Shown piece after piece: positions 12,643 through 25,359 of a stretch of DNA of 64,000 bases. This stretch comes from Toxotes chatareus. Its lineage: Eukaryota > Chordata > Actinopteri > Toxotidae. Below the pieces are notes generated by a model. It was not told the DNA's origin, did no database searches, and saw nothing but the letters and a program-made list of their open reading frames with translations. Position numbers and translations under genes: made by a program. The stretch spans positions 12,581,283 to 12,645,282 of the forward strand of contig CM028901.1 in assembly GCA_016801885.1 (NCBI GenBank). The letters are read 5' to 3'. Numbering within the stretch: position 1 is the first letter of the stretch; each line of letters starts with the position of its first letter.

Positions 12643-13236
12643 CTGCCAGAGAGAGGAAAGAGAAGGGTGTGTCTCTTTTAACAGGGAACAGCAACAGGTT
12701 CACATTGGACTTTTTGGTTCTGTCACTAATTTTTTTTTTTTTTAGCATTTTATATGTAAATACATAAATTAATTAGACGCTCTTTAAGAGCTTGTGTAAC
12801 ACTTCTCGTTTAGGAGGCAAAAGAGTGTGAAAAGTAATTCACACACTTACACTCCTTTGTTAAACTGGGACCACGGAGAAAGAAGGAAACTTTGCTAACA
12901 CGCATTAGGGCTGTGCAGTGTTGAAATCGCAGTGGTTAGGCAACCTTTAATGCCATGAAAGACTTATTATCGTTTAGGTAACCGAGACTCAAACATACAA
13001 ACGTTCAGACAGATAAATGTGAACGTTTGGAACAAATAAACTGAACTGAGGAAATAAGAAGAGGAGGCAGCAGCCAAATAGACCGACTTTATGTTCGCTT
13101 ACAATGTTAGCTTGTGTTGCTAGCACCTAGCAGCTAGCGTTACATTCTGAAAACAGCTGATTACACAAACTGCACTTTGTAAAAAAAATGTTGAGGCGTA
13201 GTGAGATTAAAGAAAAAAAACATATTAAGGTCTCAC

Positions 13237-13345
13237 CTGTGTGATTACACGTCTGAACGTCACAAAACCTTTATTATAGCACCAAAATAAATATTAGCAA
13301 GGATCATTGTCCCGTGTTCACATTAGCAACAACTGACTTCTTCTA
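13237..13345 (-). other. Probable non-coding first exon and promoter side of zbtb8b
   Basis: A good GTGAGA donor on the minus strand (plus 13231-13236) preceded by CAG suggests a 5' UTR exon ending at 13237. Its upstream end and the transcription start are guesses. No TATA box was recognised. Confidence 0.45.
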
Positions 13346-13578
13346 CTCCTCCTGATGTTGTTGGCGGTTGGTAAACAACTTTTTGGTGCATTACCGCCAC
13401 CCTCTGACTGTCATTGTCCAGTGAGATTTAGGGTCAAAATTCATACTTGTATGAATGAGTTTTACACGCAGTGTTCTGCTTTGCATCTGTACACAGATGT
13501 GCACAAAAGCACACATTTTTCAGAGTTTTTGTGTAACCTCACCACTGATATCATTTGTTCACAGATTTTATTCGCATT

Positions 13579-13589
<11 letters not shown>

Positions 13590-13613
<24 letters not shown>
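13590..13613. repeat. Poly(T) run
   Basis: A 23-24 base uninterrupted T run preceded by a CT repeat. Low-complexity sequence, possibly the tail of an old minus-strand retroelement. Confidence 0.85.
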
Positions 13614-13620
<7 letters not shown>

Positions 13621-13915
13621 AAATTTTTTTCTACACATGTACAAATTGGAAATTCTCATGCAGATTTATTTGACTTGTTTACAAAGGTTGAGTGATAGCT
13701 ACAAACTCTGGAAATATTTGTGAAGATAAGTTTACAAGCTTAAAATCCTATTGACACTAATTTGAGCCCATACATCCCCTAACATTACTCCGCTGCCAAA
13801 CGGTGGAACAGGGTTCTCTTCATGTCCTCTTTATTGTATATTTAACCAGCCTATGAGCCACTGCCCTTTTCCTGTCCTAATCTATAAGATTCTATTGTGA
13901 CACATTTTTCCTCAA

Positions 13916-14396
13916 AGCTTTGAACGCCTTGTTTCGTTCTTTTATAGCTCTGCGGCATTCCTCATTCCACTGAGGCACCACTTTCTCCCTACCCTGCATT
14001 GTTCGTTTTGGTATATTCAGAGATGCAGCATTCATTCTGTATGTACTTGAACTGTGTCTGCCTCTGTGTTTTGTTCTAGCGTTAGCAAATGTGCTGACTC
14101 CTCATTTCCCCAGTCAGCCTTACCAAAGCACCATGTGGTAAACTTACTGCCTTCTTGTATAAACACATTTGTATTTACAGTAGTGAGAACTGGAAAATTA
14201 TCACTTCCTGTGAATCATTCTTCACATTCACCATTAAGTTCCAATCATGGTGCCTACCCCTATTCACATCTTCTCTCGTACCTTGTTTATCGTTAAGGCA
14301 AACCAATGATCTATCATCCAGCATTTCTTCCTCTACATTCTCATTACTCTGTGTGATTGCTACCCCATTAGCTGCTGTGTGCATTAAAATCTGCAC
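13916..14396 (-). mobile_element. Decayed LINE fragment (endonuclease end and linker)
   Basis: Minus-strand frames carry two pieces of a non-LTR retrotransposon polyprotein. At about 14220-14320 the text SLVCLNDKQGTRED-VNRG resembles the end of the apurinic endonuclease domain. At 13916-13981 VVPQWNEECRRAIKERNKAF resembles the W-W/N-EEC linker that follows the endonuclease in I/Jockey-type elements. The two pieces are in the expected order but not in one open frame, so this is a relic. The reverse transcriptase part was not seen. The exact clade is not decided. Confidence 0.7.
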
Positions 14397-14399
14397 AAC

Positions 14400-15425
14400 A
14401 CATTTCCTTTCTATGCATCTTCCCTGTCATTTCCTTGAACAGATAACTTTCTACATGAATTATGCAAATTGATTAACTCAATATTTCTTTCTTTCCTCGG
14501 GTTGCAAATTTCAATTATGAAACCTTTTCATATACATATACACATTTTCAGGTTAGGGAACCAGTCCATAGGCCAACCCATCTTCAGGAAAAGTTACAAA
14601 ATCCTCCACCATTTTGGTTGTTAGCTCTGTCATGTCTTGTAGAACCTAACCCTGGGAATCACTAAATCTAAATTAAAATAGTAATATTAAAAATAGTAAA
14701 GTATCTTCTGCACTTTAAAATGAGACTATGTAAATTTTGCTGAGTAGCAGCAACAGCAGCCTCTGTGACCACAAGTGGTAATTACAGGATGCTGGTGCAT
14801 TAAATCCTGTAGTCCAAGCTAGTTACTCTGAGTACACTGACTAGCAACAGGGACGTCCTCCCTCTGCAGGGGTGACAAGTCAAGCCATGGCCAGTTAGTG
14901 AGTTACCCACATGTGAGTATGTTCAACTAACATTACATCATCTTCACACACAGCAGAAAAAAAAACAATCTGGTGGTTGTTAATATGTGGTTTCACTCTG
15001 TTGATGACCAACTAAGATACGAATGTAGTCCAAGGACTGGTAGTCTGGAACTTGGCTCTGCTGATTACCACTTTAAATTTTAGAGCATTCTAACAGTAGG
15101 ATATTAAATCACATAAATCGCAATCACATAGGAGAAGCTAGTGTTAGAAGTTGCACTACCAGTTGAGTAAACCAGCCTGTTTGGAAACCCACTTGTTGAT
15201 TCACTCCTTTCCATCCTGTTATTGTTTGACCAAGGGTTATTCTTGTCTTCGTCCACCGTTTCTCACTTTTATATGGCCTGATGACCATCTGCTAATCATA
15301 CTCTTGGGTAGGTGGTGCCCTCTTCCATTTCCCCCAAACATGTTTGTTGTGGTTACCTTCCTTTTTGTTCTTTTTATGTTTTATGGTGGCTGGCAAACTA
15401 TGAAATTATTCACTACTGCCTTAAC
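14400..15425. other. Intergenic, no gene recognised
   Basis: AT-rich sequence with no convincing exon, RNA or repeat family recognised on either strand. Confidence 0.5.
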
Positions 15426-15430
15426 CTTTG

Positions 15431-15660
15431 TTCAATTCAATTCAATTCAGTTTTATTTATGTAGCGCCAAATCATAACAGAAGTTATCTCAAGGTACTTT
15501 CCATATAGAGCAGGTCTAGATCATAGAAACCTTGAACAGAACCTGGCTTGTGGTGGGCGGCCGTCTGCCTCGACTGGTTGGGTTGAGAGCGACAGAGAGA
15601 TGGAGTGAGAGAGGGAGAGAGACAGAGAGAGGGAGAGAGAGAGGGGAGGGGGCCAAGAGG
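15431..15660 (+). repeat. Interspersed fish repeat (copy 1)
   Basis: Begins with CAATT pentamers, then TTTTATTTATGTAGCGCCAA, a module I recognise as abundant in percomorph genomes. It runs through ATCTCAAGGTAC, GAGCAGGTCTAGA and CCTTGAACAGAACCTGGCT into a GA-rich tail at about 15590-15650. A second copy lies at 50064-50362 and shares the CCTTGAACAGAACCTGGCT and GGCCGTCTG blocks. The repeat class is not assigned. Confidence 0.75.
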
Positions 15661-17283
15661 GGAGGTTCACACCTTATTGCTTGGGGGACATATGAGACAG
15701 TATCTCTCAGCCCGTCTGGAAAGTGGTCTTGCCTGACTCTGTAGGAAAAAGTAGGATTTAGCAGTCAAAGCCAAAGTCACAGCGGCTTTGGTACACTATT
15801 TTTAATGCTTGGAAATCTCCTTTTTGTATATTTAAATTGTACGTTGTCTTGTTTTTTTCTTGTTTATATCTGCCTTTCTCCATTGCAGAAGCTCATCGAT
15901 TGTGATGATGACAATGATGATGATGCTGATGATGTTTTTGGGGAAGAACCTCCAAGTGTCACACTCCTGCTCAGTCCAGCATGTTGCTGCACAACCACAG
16001 GCGGCTCACGCCTGCCCACATGTCTACTCAAGAATACTTGTTTATTTGTCTTCCATCTCGAAGAGAAAATAGTTCCTTTTTTATTTTTGGACATAGCAAG
16101 AGTAAACAAGTAGTTCCTTAAGCTCTGCGCCACACCCTCTCAGCACAATCCACAGTTCTTAGAAGTGTTTTTTACACTGATGGGTGCCGACCAGGCGACT
16201 TATTTGTTTCAGATATTTTCCCATGGCAAACAGGACGAATACAAAGGCTCCGTGGTGGCCTGGAGAAACCACAGAGTAGGCGTACATGAGCCTCCATACT
16301 CACCCTCTTTTGAAAATGAAATTTATGGCACCTCATAAAAACCCGGTTCACGCTTATAAGCACTAAATATAAACCAGTATAAACCAGCAGGGTTTGACTC
16401 AGTCCTTGTAAACTTGACCTGATGGAGCGTTGTGTCCGGCCGAAGGCAGGCCAACCAACGGCTGACCCGGCTGCCCAGCCCTAACACGAGTCTGTCCCAA
16501 AACAAAGCTGAAATAGGTTCAACTCTGAGGTAGCTGGTTCCTGACCTTCTTCTCGCTCTGACTCAGGGAAACACAAGGCCTTTGTTTTGGTCATGTGTTG
16601 ACATAAGGGCAGGAAACTCCCTCTCCACAGACCTTTCACAGCCAAGCAATCACACTGGAGTTTCTACAATACTGCCCTATCTGTGTGGCAGTTTAATGCT
16701 GGTTTACACCCAGCAACCCCTTAGGAACAAATGATTTATCACTGGGTTTTGGCTTACGCCTATGATTATGATGACGTATGATTTATTGATGGAAGCTCCT
16801 TCTAAAAAGTAAATAGATGTAGCATTTGTTGTTATGTAAGGCAACATCCAGATTTGGGACCTCACTCATTGTGTGTGTTAGCCACTCTGAGACCCATGGT
16901 TGGCACAGAGGGCTCCAGCAGCACCCCTCTGGGTCCCTGTGGTCTGCGCCTCAGCGCATAACAGCCACTTAGGCCGGCATTTTCCCAGGCTGAGACAACA
17001 CACCACGGTGGCAGCGCAAGCCACAGAGAGGGCCTGATTAAAGAGTAGGGACAATGGAGGGAGAGAAAGCTGGGGACCGTGGTGGCATTTTCCATCTCCG
17101 CCGCTGTCTCCTGGGGGGACCAAGTATGTGCCGTGAAACGTTTGAATTATCCCAGAATCTCTGGAATTCAGACAGAGGCACCGCGGAGAGGACCCTCGAC
17201 CAGGGATCAAAGAGCTTTGAGAGGAGTGCGGTGGACTGGTGGTGAAGTCGAGTACATAGGGGAGTATGAGTGTGTGTTTGTAT

Positions 17284-17314
<31 letters not shown>

Positions 17315-18640
17315 CATGCTTATGTGTTTCAAAAAACTGACTTGAAAAAGATAAAGACAATGTTTGAATTTGAATCATATTTTCTTCAATGGCTACATGT
17401 CTACATGTTTTCAAAAAAGCCATGTTTGACTTCTGAGGAGGCAGTGATCATTGAGCAATGAAATACAGGCATGTGGTGAGTGTGTGTGTGTGTGTTGCTG
17501 TCCTTTTATCCCTCATGGGATCAGATAATGCAATCATAGCCAATCATTGGGAGTCTAATACAGTGGGCGCCCCTCTTCAGTTTGGAGACGCCACTTTCCT
17601 CTGTGGTGGCAGAGGAAGAGGAAGAGAAAAGCAAAAGGGGGAAACCTCGTCTCTCTCTTTCTGTCTATCTCTCCCTGTAATTATCACTTAATGTTCTTCA
17701 GTGATCTGGAGACGTCTGTCTCTCGCTTAGTCCTTTCTTCCCTCGCTGCAGAGGAAATGTATCACAGTCTGAAATAAATCTGCCAGCCTTTTTATTATTG
17801 TATATTTAGCACCAGAACAGAGTAGTAAATGGAGCCGTCCCAGACCACAAGCTTCCGGTAGCGCAGGGCCTCAGCGCTGGCTGGCTGTCTTTGCCACAGC
17901 CAAGTACAAAGATCAAAGCCTCCTGTACTATATCCAGTTAGCTAGTCGTCCTCCAGCATTGACCTCAAGCAAGTTTTCATGTCTGAGAAAGACAGCGTGT
18001 GTTTGTGCCTGAGCTACGTGCAGAGTGTATAGAATTAGTTCACTACGCAAATATGCCTTTCAGCAAGCCAGTTTTGCATGAACATCAGTCGGGTGTAGGT
18101 TTCTGAATGCGTGTCTTCATGTCTGTCTGCATCCATATATCTCTGTGATGTGTGTCAAGCTTTGTCATGGCATTGTCTTGTGTTTGTTTGATGTCAAAAC
18201 AGACAGCATTGCATTTTCTTTTTAAAAAAACTTACAAAGTAGTGGCCTGGCAAGCACAAATAGCATCACACATGATCAGACGTATCTTTCTTGTACCTAA
18301 TATATTTGTATTTGTAACCCAGGGGTGCTCCTTCAGTTGCCAGTGGGTAACTAATCAAATCAACTAAACTCATCTTCTTGTTATTCAATTTAAGAGCTAT
18401 ATGCACATCTTTGTGTTTTAGAGGAAAACAGAAAGCCAAAAACAGATAACAATCTTTACAACAGCCAGTGATCTGCCCATCAAAATTGGTGGTACACAAC
18501 AGGTGCAACTGTGTGAACTGGTTAGCAAGTTAGCAGAGAATTTAAAATAGATAGCTAAAAGTAATAAATAATTAAAGGTAGGGCTGATGGGAAAAGCCGA
18601 AGGTAAAAGTAAAAGAAATGAAATAGCAAGCTAAGTGTTG
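15660..18640. other. Intergenic, includes GC-rich block and microsatellites
   Basis: No exon recognised. A GAT-rich patch lies at about 15901-15935. A comparatively GC-rich, low-repeat block at about 16860-17250 could be a regulatory element. GT microsatellites lie at about 17268-17314 and 17479-17496. The 18540-18660 part has repeated TAGCTAAAAGTAAT-like units that recur at 25690-26020. Confidence 0.45.
17268..17314. repeat. (GT)n microsatellite
   Basis: A GT run of about 45 bases with a few interruptions, directly visible. Confidence 0.9.
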
Positions 18641-18649
18641 ACTAAACAG

Positions 18650-19960
18650 TTGACTGTCCTTTCAAATAAGTATTTGTTACTCTGATTTCCTTAGCAATTC
18701 TAACTAAACCCATGTTTAATTTACTTAAAGTCATTATGTATCTCATATATTCTGGTTAACTAATTTGTTATTGTGCTTTAAATTAAATTAAATTATTTTA
18801 TGCTACTGTCATGGGGAGACCCCGTGCACTAAAGTAAGGCACATGTGCTACACATTCTCAGGTAGATTTTAGCAGAATGTTGATCCTGGTGTGAAGTGCT
18901 GGTGGTGATGTGTGTGGTATGAACATTTGAAGGAGGGGGTGAAGGAGAGAAGTCACACTGTGACTGTGTATTTGATTTTTGAATTTAAATTGTATTGACC
19001 TGTCTCCTTTGTTGCACTTCTTCCTCTGTCAGACCAGGAAGAGCCAAACCTGGGCTGGAGCGGTCCATTTGGTTAAATAGGGGGGTTCACAGGGGAAGAA
19101 ACCAAGTGTGGTAGAGTGGGAGGGGTGTTTTGTCTTTTGTGGTGAAATGACCTGTATAAGTATCTTGTTTAAAAAGAAATATGTGTTTTTAAAGTAAGTT
19201 TAACTGAACTTGTATTTGATAATATGTTATTTAGTATTGGGATTATTGTAAGTGTGCTGGAAGAGATAATTGATATTTCTTGAGAAGGTGCAGTCCACCA
19301 GTATAAAAGTGAGGAGGCTGTGGTGGCCGGAGCCTAAAGGAGCGAAGCACAGCTCCTGAACACAGCTCCAGATTGTAGCTCCTGCTATGGACCCAAACTT
19401 TAAGAGCATAGCCAGAAAAGCAGTTTAGAGCGAATTCTTTTGTTGTGTATTATTTTGATTCTTCTTGAGAAGTGCTCTTGAGAATCCCCCCCCCACCCCC
19501 TTTTTTTTTTTTTTTGCTTACTTTTATCTTTCTGGTTGGCCCAAAGTGCATTTTTTACTTTGAAGTTTTTGAACAAGACTCTAATTTTGTCAAATAAAAT
19601 GGAATTGGGAATTGCTCCAGACTGCCACAACTCATTGTTGTATACTGGGTTTTTCGGCCACCCCACATCTACATATGCATTTTGATTGTTTTAAATAACA
19701 ATAGTAAAATGATCAATAATGAATTGAATTAACATATTTTACATATGTAGAATAAAACGATTTAATTTAAAGCACAAAAACAAATTAGTTAACCACAATA
19801 TATGAATTACATAATGAATTTAAGTAAATTAAACATGGGTTTAGTTAGAATGACTAAGGAAATCAGAGTAACAACTACTCAGATTTATAGTATAAACTGC
19901 TTTTATAATTTATTTGAAATTACTCAAAAATATTAAGTACAGTCAACTTAAAAAAATATG
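18650..19960. mobile_element. DNA-transposon-like element with long inverted repeats
   Basis: About 130 bases at 18685-18810 reappear as the reverse complement at 19745-19875. Shared blocks include TTAATTTACTTAAA, AACTAATTTGTTATTGTGCT and ACTCTGATTTCCTTAG (or their complements), with only scattered mismatches. The right arm extends further, to about 19945 (AGTACAGTCAACTT), where the left arm has an internal deletion but still ends in AGTTGACTGT. The interior of about 0.9 kb has no transposase. This is best read as a non-autonomous, foldback-type element; its family and exact ends are undetermined. Confidence 0.7.
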
Positions 19961-19969
19961 TCTAGATTT

Positions 19970-20001
19970 AGATGAGTGTATTACGTGCAATACACTCATC
20001 T
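19970..20001. repeat. Short perfect inverted repeat (hairpin)
   Basis: AGATGAGTGTATT and AATACACTCATCT are exact reverse complements separated by 6 bases (ACGTGC, itself nearly palindromic). It lies beside the right arm of the long-inverted-repeat element and may belong to its terminal structure. Confidence 0.85.
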
Positions 20002-20003
20002 CA

Positions 20004-20066
20004 ATGTTAAAATTGAATAAATTCAACAAATGTTAAATGTTAAAATTGAATAAATTCAACAAAACA
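20004..20066. repeat. Two-copy direct repeat, terminal part of a DNA element
   Basis: A 26-base unit reading TGTTAAAATTGAATAAATTC and on into AACAAA occurs twice in tandem, followed by ACATTTTTTTCAGTG. That last string resembles the ends of several fish DNA transposons. No matching left end was found. Confidence 0.6.
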
Positions 20067-21540
20067 TTTTTTTCAGTGTTGTACAAACATCCGGCTTGTT
20101 CTACCACTCAAGCTGGTAGTAGCACAAATGCAAATCTAACCAGTAACATAAATGTTGAAATATGACAAGTGGTGGTGACGTAGAGGTACCTGAATTCATC
20201 TGATAGTGCTGTGGTTGTACATGATGTACAAAAAAAGCTTGGAAACCATTGTGATATGTATTCAATAGGACCATATAGCTTTTTCACTCAGATCAACTGA
20301 ATTTTTCCAATCCATCCGTTTTACTGAACAGCACAGACTTAGTTTTGTGTTCGTTAAAAAAAACACAAACCAAAAAAAAATGAGAATGCCGACAGAATCC
20401 AGATTCAGTTATCAGAGCATCTCTTATTTCAGCTTTCAATAAAAGCCAATAAAAGTGTTACCAACTCCCTCGGGAGATGAAAATGATCTTCGCCATTACC
20501 CTCATCCTTCCTCCATCAAAGTCTTCTTTTCTTTCCCTGCACACTCACTGTAATCCCCTTCTGGGAACACTAAAAATTACCCAGCAGTGTGGCGGCGGCA
20601 AGTTTTAATGCTGGATTTTAAGGGCTTATGCCTGCTCTTATGAGCTACCGTCACAACGAGGTGTCGGCAGGATGCCTCCATGATAAGGCCATAATCTGAG
20701 GTGTAAAGTTATAAGAGGGATTTGGGAAAGTGAGAGGGTGTCAGAGAGCTGCAGCCTAGGGTTTTCAGGGCAGCATTTAACAGAGATGGAGCACCATCTC
20801 CTGGGTTTATGACTCAGTGAGAGCTTCCTCTGAACCAATCTGGAATTCAGTTCATCCAAATCATTGAATTTCAAGCTGCATGTATGTGTTTCCTGTTTTG
20901 AATACACCCTTATCATGTACAGTTTACTTTCCTTTCAGGACTGAAAATGTGTATACTCTATGCCTTTTCTCTAGCCACTGACAAAAATAGAAAGCTCATG
21001 GAGGAATTAAGCATCACATGGCTCCATGCAATAAAAATTAGTCTCCTCCATAAACTTGAATGATAGTCAGCTTGAGCAGAGCTAGTTTAACAGCGGCTAA
21101 TATTAGCTGAGTCTTAAAACCCCCGGTCCTCAAATCAGGCACAGTTGCATGCATGGCTGAGGGGACAGAGTGGATTAGCCCTGAACTCTTTCATTTTTCA
21201 CTTTCCCCTTCTTCTCCTCGTCTTTCTCTGCTGCTCATAAAAGATTGCGTCTTGTGTGTGATGTGGTGGAGGAGTGCAGTCAGAATGAACTGATTACGGA
21301 CGAGGGCCGGCGTGCCTTTGAGTCATGGCACCGAGCGACATTCTTCAAGCGCTTAAAAATAGTAACAGTTGCCTTTTTTTTCAGATTTGTTTTTCTCATT
21401 GGAGCACTTTGGGGCATCCTATGTTGGCCATTTTGGAAACTCGAATCATAACCAGATTCTTTTTTTTTTCCCCCCCCTTTCCCTTTTCTTTAATTTTGTT
21501 ATTGGGAGTTTGTTTAATCTTGTGAGGAAAATTGGCTTAG

Positions 21541-21548
21541 CGTGGGAA
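21541..21548 (+). promoter_or_regulatory. RBPJ/Su(H) consensus match 1
   Basis: CGTGGGAA exactly matches the YGTGGGAA consensus for the Notch effector RBPJ, about 5.65 kb upstream of the heyl start codon. A motif match only. Confidence 0.35.
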
Positions 21549-21797
21549 AGGCAGAATTCTTTTGGGGATAGGTTTTGTTGTTTTAGAGTCGTGCACATTG
21601 TTTTGTTGGGATTTTTTTTTCTGTGCAGGAAGAAAAAGTGCCAGTTTGTGCCAAAACCTCATGAAGTGCAGATAAAAAGGAGCTGAGTGAGAGGGAGGCC
21701 ACAACACCACGACAAAGATATGGGCTGTCTAAGCAAAGAGCTTTACAAATGACGATCTCCAGGGGGAAAAGGGGGGAGTCAACATAAGGGAGGAAGG

Positions 21798-21850
21798 CAG
21801 TGGAGGAGGAGGAGGAAGGGAGTGGAGGAGGAGGAGGAGGAGGAGGAAAA
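21798..21850. repeat. GGA-rich purine tract
   Basis: Repeated GGA/GGAGGA units on the plus strand. The proline/serine-rich frames on the opposite strand are by-products of this composition. Confidence 0.85.
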
Positions 21851-22186
21851 GAGGAGAAACAAATGTGGATGGATTGGTGGGAGGAGGAGGAAGATGGGTA
21901 TTGGGGGGAAATAACGCAGAGCAGTGAGGGGGGGGGGGGGGTGAGAGGGGAAACATTCCCCCTTGCCCACATTAAAGACATAAAAAAGAAAACAAACAGA
22001 AAAACATGTCTGACATAAAGAGGCTGGTTTCCGCGGCGACAGCACAATGGCTGCCTGTGGCTCTCGGGGCCCTCGCCGTCCCGTCTGGGGCCCGGCACCA
22101 GCGAAAGTCACCGCAGTCACAGGGCCCATCAGTATGAGTGTGTGTGTGTGTGTGAAACATGGTGAATGTCATCACGGGCCCAGTGC

Positions 22187-22194
22187 TGTGGGAA
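22187..22194 (+). promoter_or_regulatory. RBPJ/Su(H) consensus match 2
   Basis: TGTGGGAA matches YGTGGGAA. It sits inside a GC-rich block (22030-22240) that contrasts with its surroundings, about 5.0 kb upstream of heyl. Confidence 0.4.
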
Positions 22195-25100
22195 CCGCCA
22201 TGAAAGGGACCCCACTCGGAAACCACAAAAGCTCCTTTCTGCTTCTTCTCTTCGGCTTTTAGCCTCTTTATTTATCTTTGCGTAGGGGAGCCGGATGAGG
22301 AGGGAGGACTTACTCTGTCTCTCTCTCTCTCTTCGTTGTCTCTTTATGTCTCTCGCTCTCTAACAGGCAGCATGACCCATCAATGCTGCCCTCCTGCCCT
22401 CTTGACACCTCAAATCACAGCAGCCACTATCTCAAACATATATACTGACTGTGTCTAACTCTGTTTCTCTGGAGGTTTATTCACACCTCATATCAGCTCA
22501 GTCAGATCATAAAAACACAATGCAGCTCTTTGGAAACACCCTATAGGAACAAACCTTGCGTTCCCAGGAATGCCTCATACATCCAGGTTATTCCAAGTGA
22601 ATCGTGGCGACGGCCAGACAAGCGGGCAGACAATTCCCTCATGGGTCCAGCCTGGACAGTGCCAAGCTACTCTGGTGCCAGTTCCCATGCCAGTCCAATC
22701 TTGACCCCAGTGACTGAGCACTCAGCCACAGACTGACTGTTATAAAGGCCTCATACCAATCAGGAATCAACTGAGTTTTTGGGTATATGTCAACAGCACT
22801 TGCATATAGCAGGACACCATGCAGAGCTCCTTTGACCACATTTGGCCTTTCACAAGTTCTCCACAGGGGTTCTAGAGAGGGAACAAACATTTCATTTGCT
22901 TAATGCTATTTGATCACAGTTGATCCTTTTTTTTTTGATGGGGTTCTTGCTCTTTAAAAGACATATTTACAGACACCACAGCAATTTATTCACATCCACT
23001 CATATTTTTACTGGAATGTGGCCATCTAAGATTTGGTCCCCCCTGGCAAGATTTATTTGAATTTTTAGAAACCTGCTCTGATTTCAACTTGTTGTTGTGT
23101 GTTAACACATAAGTTTTATATCAGTTCTCAAAAAAGAAAAACTTGGCTCTCGATATACGTTCACATCAAAGTCAGTGTCTGTGCAGCTTTTGCTTTGACC
23201 TCCTCAGAGCCTCAGTCATACCAGTAGTACTAGAAATAACATGTATCAAGATACAGCTTCTATTTTTTTTTTTTCTGTAGTTGTATATTGTTTTTAAACT
23301 TTGAAAACTGTGGATGTCTGCATTCAGTGATTTTTTGCATTACAGATGATATGAAAGATTTTTTTTTTTTGTTACTCATCTAAAACTGCAGAGTCACAAA
23401 GGCTCTTTTTTTATTTAATGAAGAACTGACATTTTGTGGATGTGAATGATGGGAATGTCTGTAGCTGCTTTATTCCTTTCTAGCTTATTTTCATCTTCTA
23501 TTTTATTATATTATTTTGAAATCATGTTTCTGAACTTTTTTATATGGTGTTTCTTTTACATCTTGTCCAAATGTGTTTTATATATTTTGCACTGTAAATC
23601 ACTTGGAATTGCCTCGGTGCTGAAAGGTGCTACACAAATAAACTTGCTTTGCCTTTGCTTTTCCTTTAAAATGGCTCTGGTCCTTGTGTATATGATATTG
23701 ACACCAGTACTGTTTGTAATTACGCACTTTCCTAAGAAAAAAAATCTCTTTGTATATTTTGATGTTTCTCTTTCAACAGGTTTCACTTGTTTTGAGTGTC
23801 TTTTAAAACTGGAGTATCTGCATTTTAGAAAATAATGTTGCTGAAAGTTGGGTTTTCTGTTCCTGAAAAACAGAGCACAAATAATCGAAGTCAAGCATGC
23901 AGTGAGACATATCTGATCAGTTATTCAGTTTGACAGGAATGCAGAGAAAAAGTCACAAACAAAATATCCTGCTGAGCTGGTTCCATCTCACAGACTTTCA
24001 AACAATAGCAATAGTCATGCATCAGAAACAATAATTGCAGCTGAGTGTTTGTGCCTTATAAATTGTGGGTATGCACTGTCCACATTCGTGTGAGGGAGTT
24101 GCGTGTGTGTGCATGTGTGCTTATATGAATTGGTTCATGGCCATGTGAATGTGTGTGTTTGTCCCTGAGTGTTCACGCGTTCATATTTGAGTTGCGCATG
24201 TGTGCGTGTGTGTGCAAATTGTAAAAGTATGAGCTTGTTAATTTCAATAAGGGACGCTGCCTTGTTGTGGTTTGGAGGGATGGGAGGGAGAGGACTTGAA
24301 GTGGCCGACCAAGATCGCCAGAAATCTCCCAGAATTCCATCCCACCATCCAGTGCCAGCTCTCTCTCTCTCTTATGTTTCTCTCCATCACCCTCCCTTCA
24401 CACACCCCCACCATGAAACCATTTTCATAATTAACTTATTTATTTATTCATTCATCTTGTTAATTACTTTCCACTTGGTGCGTGTTTTTCATGCAACTTG
24501 CCTCATCCTGGAACAACTGAGAGGTGGCTCAGGCCAAAAACAATGAGTGAAACCAGAGTGATTTCATTAAAAAAAAAAAAAGGATTGGTGATACAGAGAA
24601 GAAAGTTAATCTTTGAAGACAAGGGTGGGTGGGGGACAAAAATAACAACAGAGAAGAGACTGAAGCCTCTGAAGATGTCTCTTTTCTTTCAGACTCTTTC
24701 TTCCCTGTTTTCTGACGCTGAAATGAGATCCAGATCTGAATTAAGGAATGATTGGTAATGAAAGGATATGTGGACGGGGGGTTTGTTTGGAGGCAGGGGG
24801 AGAAAGAGGGATTTCTCTTTTCTGTTTGTCCTGACTCATACTCACCACACTATAAGCCCCCCTGGTGATGGTCACACTGATTACTGACACTTGAGTATTA
24901 CGAACACACACACATGCATATGTTATAAGTTAGTTTATTACTTCACATGTACGATATGATAAAATGCAGGCGGGCAGGGCTCAGTTACAGCTAATACAAG
25001 TGAGACAAACAGAAAAACAAGGCCGGTGAAAAGCGAATCATATTTAAAAGAAACAAAGAAATAGAAACCCTTGGAGTAAGAAAAATAAATCACTATATAC

Positions 25101-25351
25101 AACCTTGTTCAAAAAACATACACCAAGATCTTGCACTCATGCACAGTAGCATGTTTAAACTAACACACCCTTCCAGTCTGCCAGGCAGGAAGAGACACAC
25201 TCAGCTGGGCATTGTGTGGAAGGGGGCATGCCACTTGGCCTCGCTCCGTCTTTAACACACACATATGCACACACTGCTGGGTCAGTCAGGCATCGCTCCT
25301 GACAACCGGCGCCTGGGTCTCGTGTTTCCATGGCAATCTGTACCAGCAATC

Positions 25352-25359
25352 TTCCCACG
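25352..25359 (-). promoter_or_regulatory. RBPJ/Su(H) consensus match 3
   Basis: TTCCCACG on plus reads CGTGGGAA on minus, an exact consensus. It lies in a non-repetitive block (about 25285-25400) about 1.84 kb upstream of the heyl ATG. Confidence 0.4.

Noticed and set aside
16878..17423. 181-codon minus-strand frame
   Set aside because: Its central part is His-Thr repeats from the CA microsatellite; no domain, no splice support, and GC-rich DNA favours chance open frames.
21583..22129. Overlapping proline/serine-rich frames on minus
   Set aside because: Produced by the GGA/G-run purine tracts in several frames at once, which is typical of low complexity and not of a gene.
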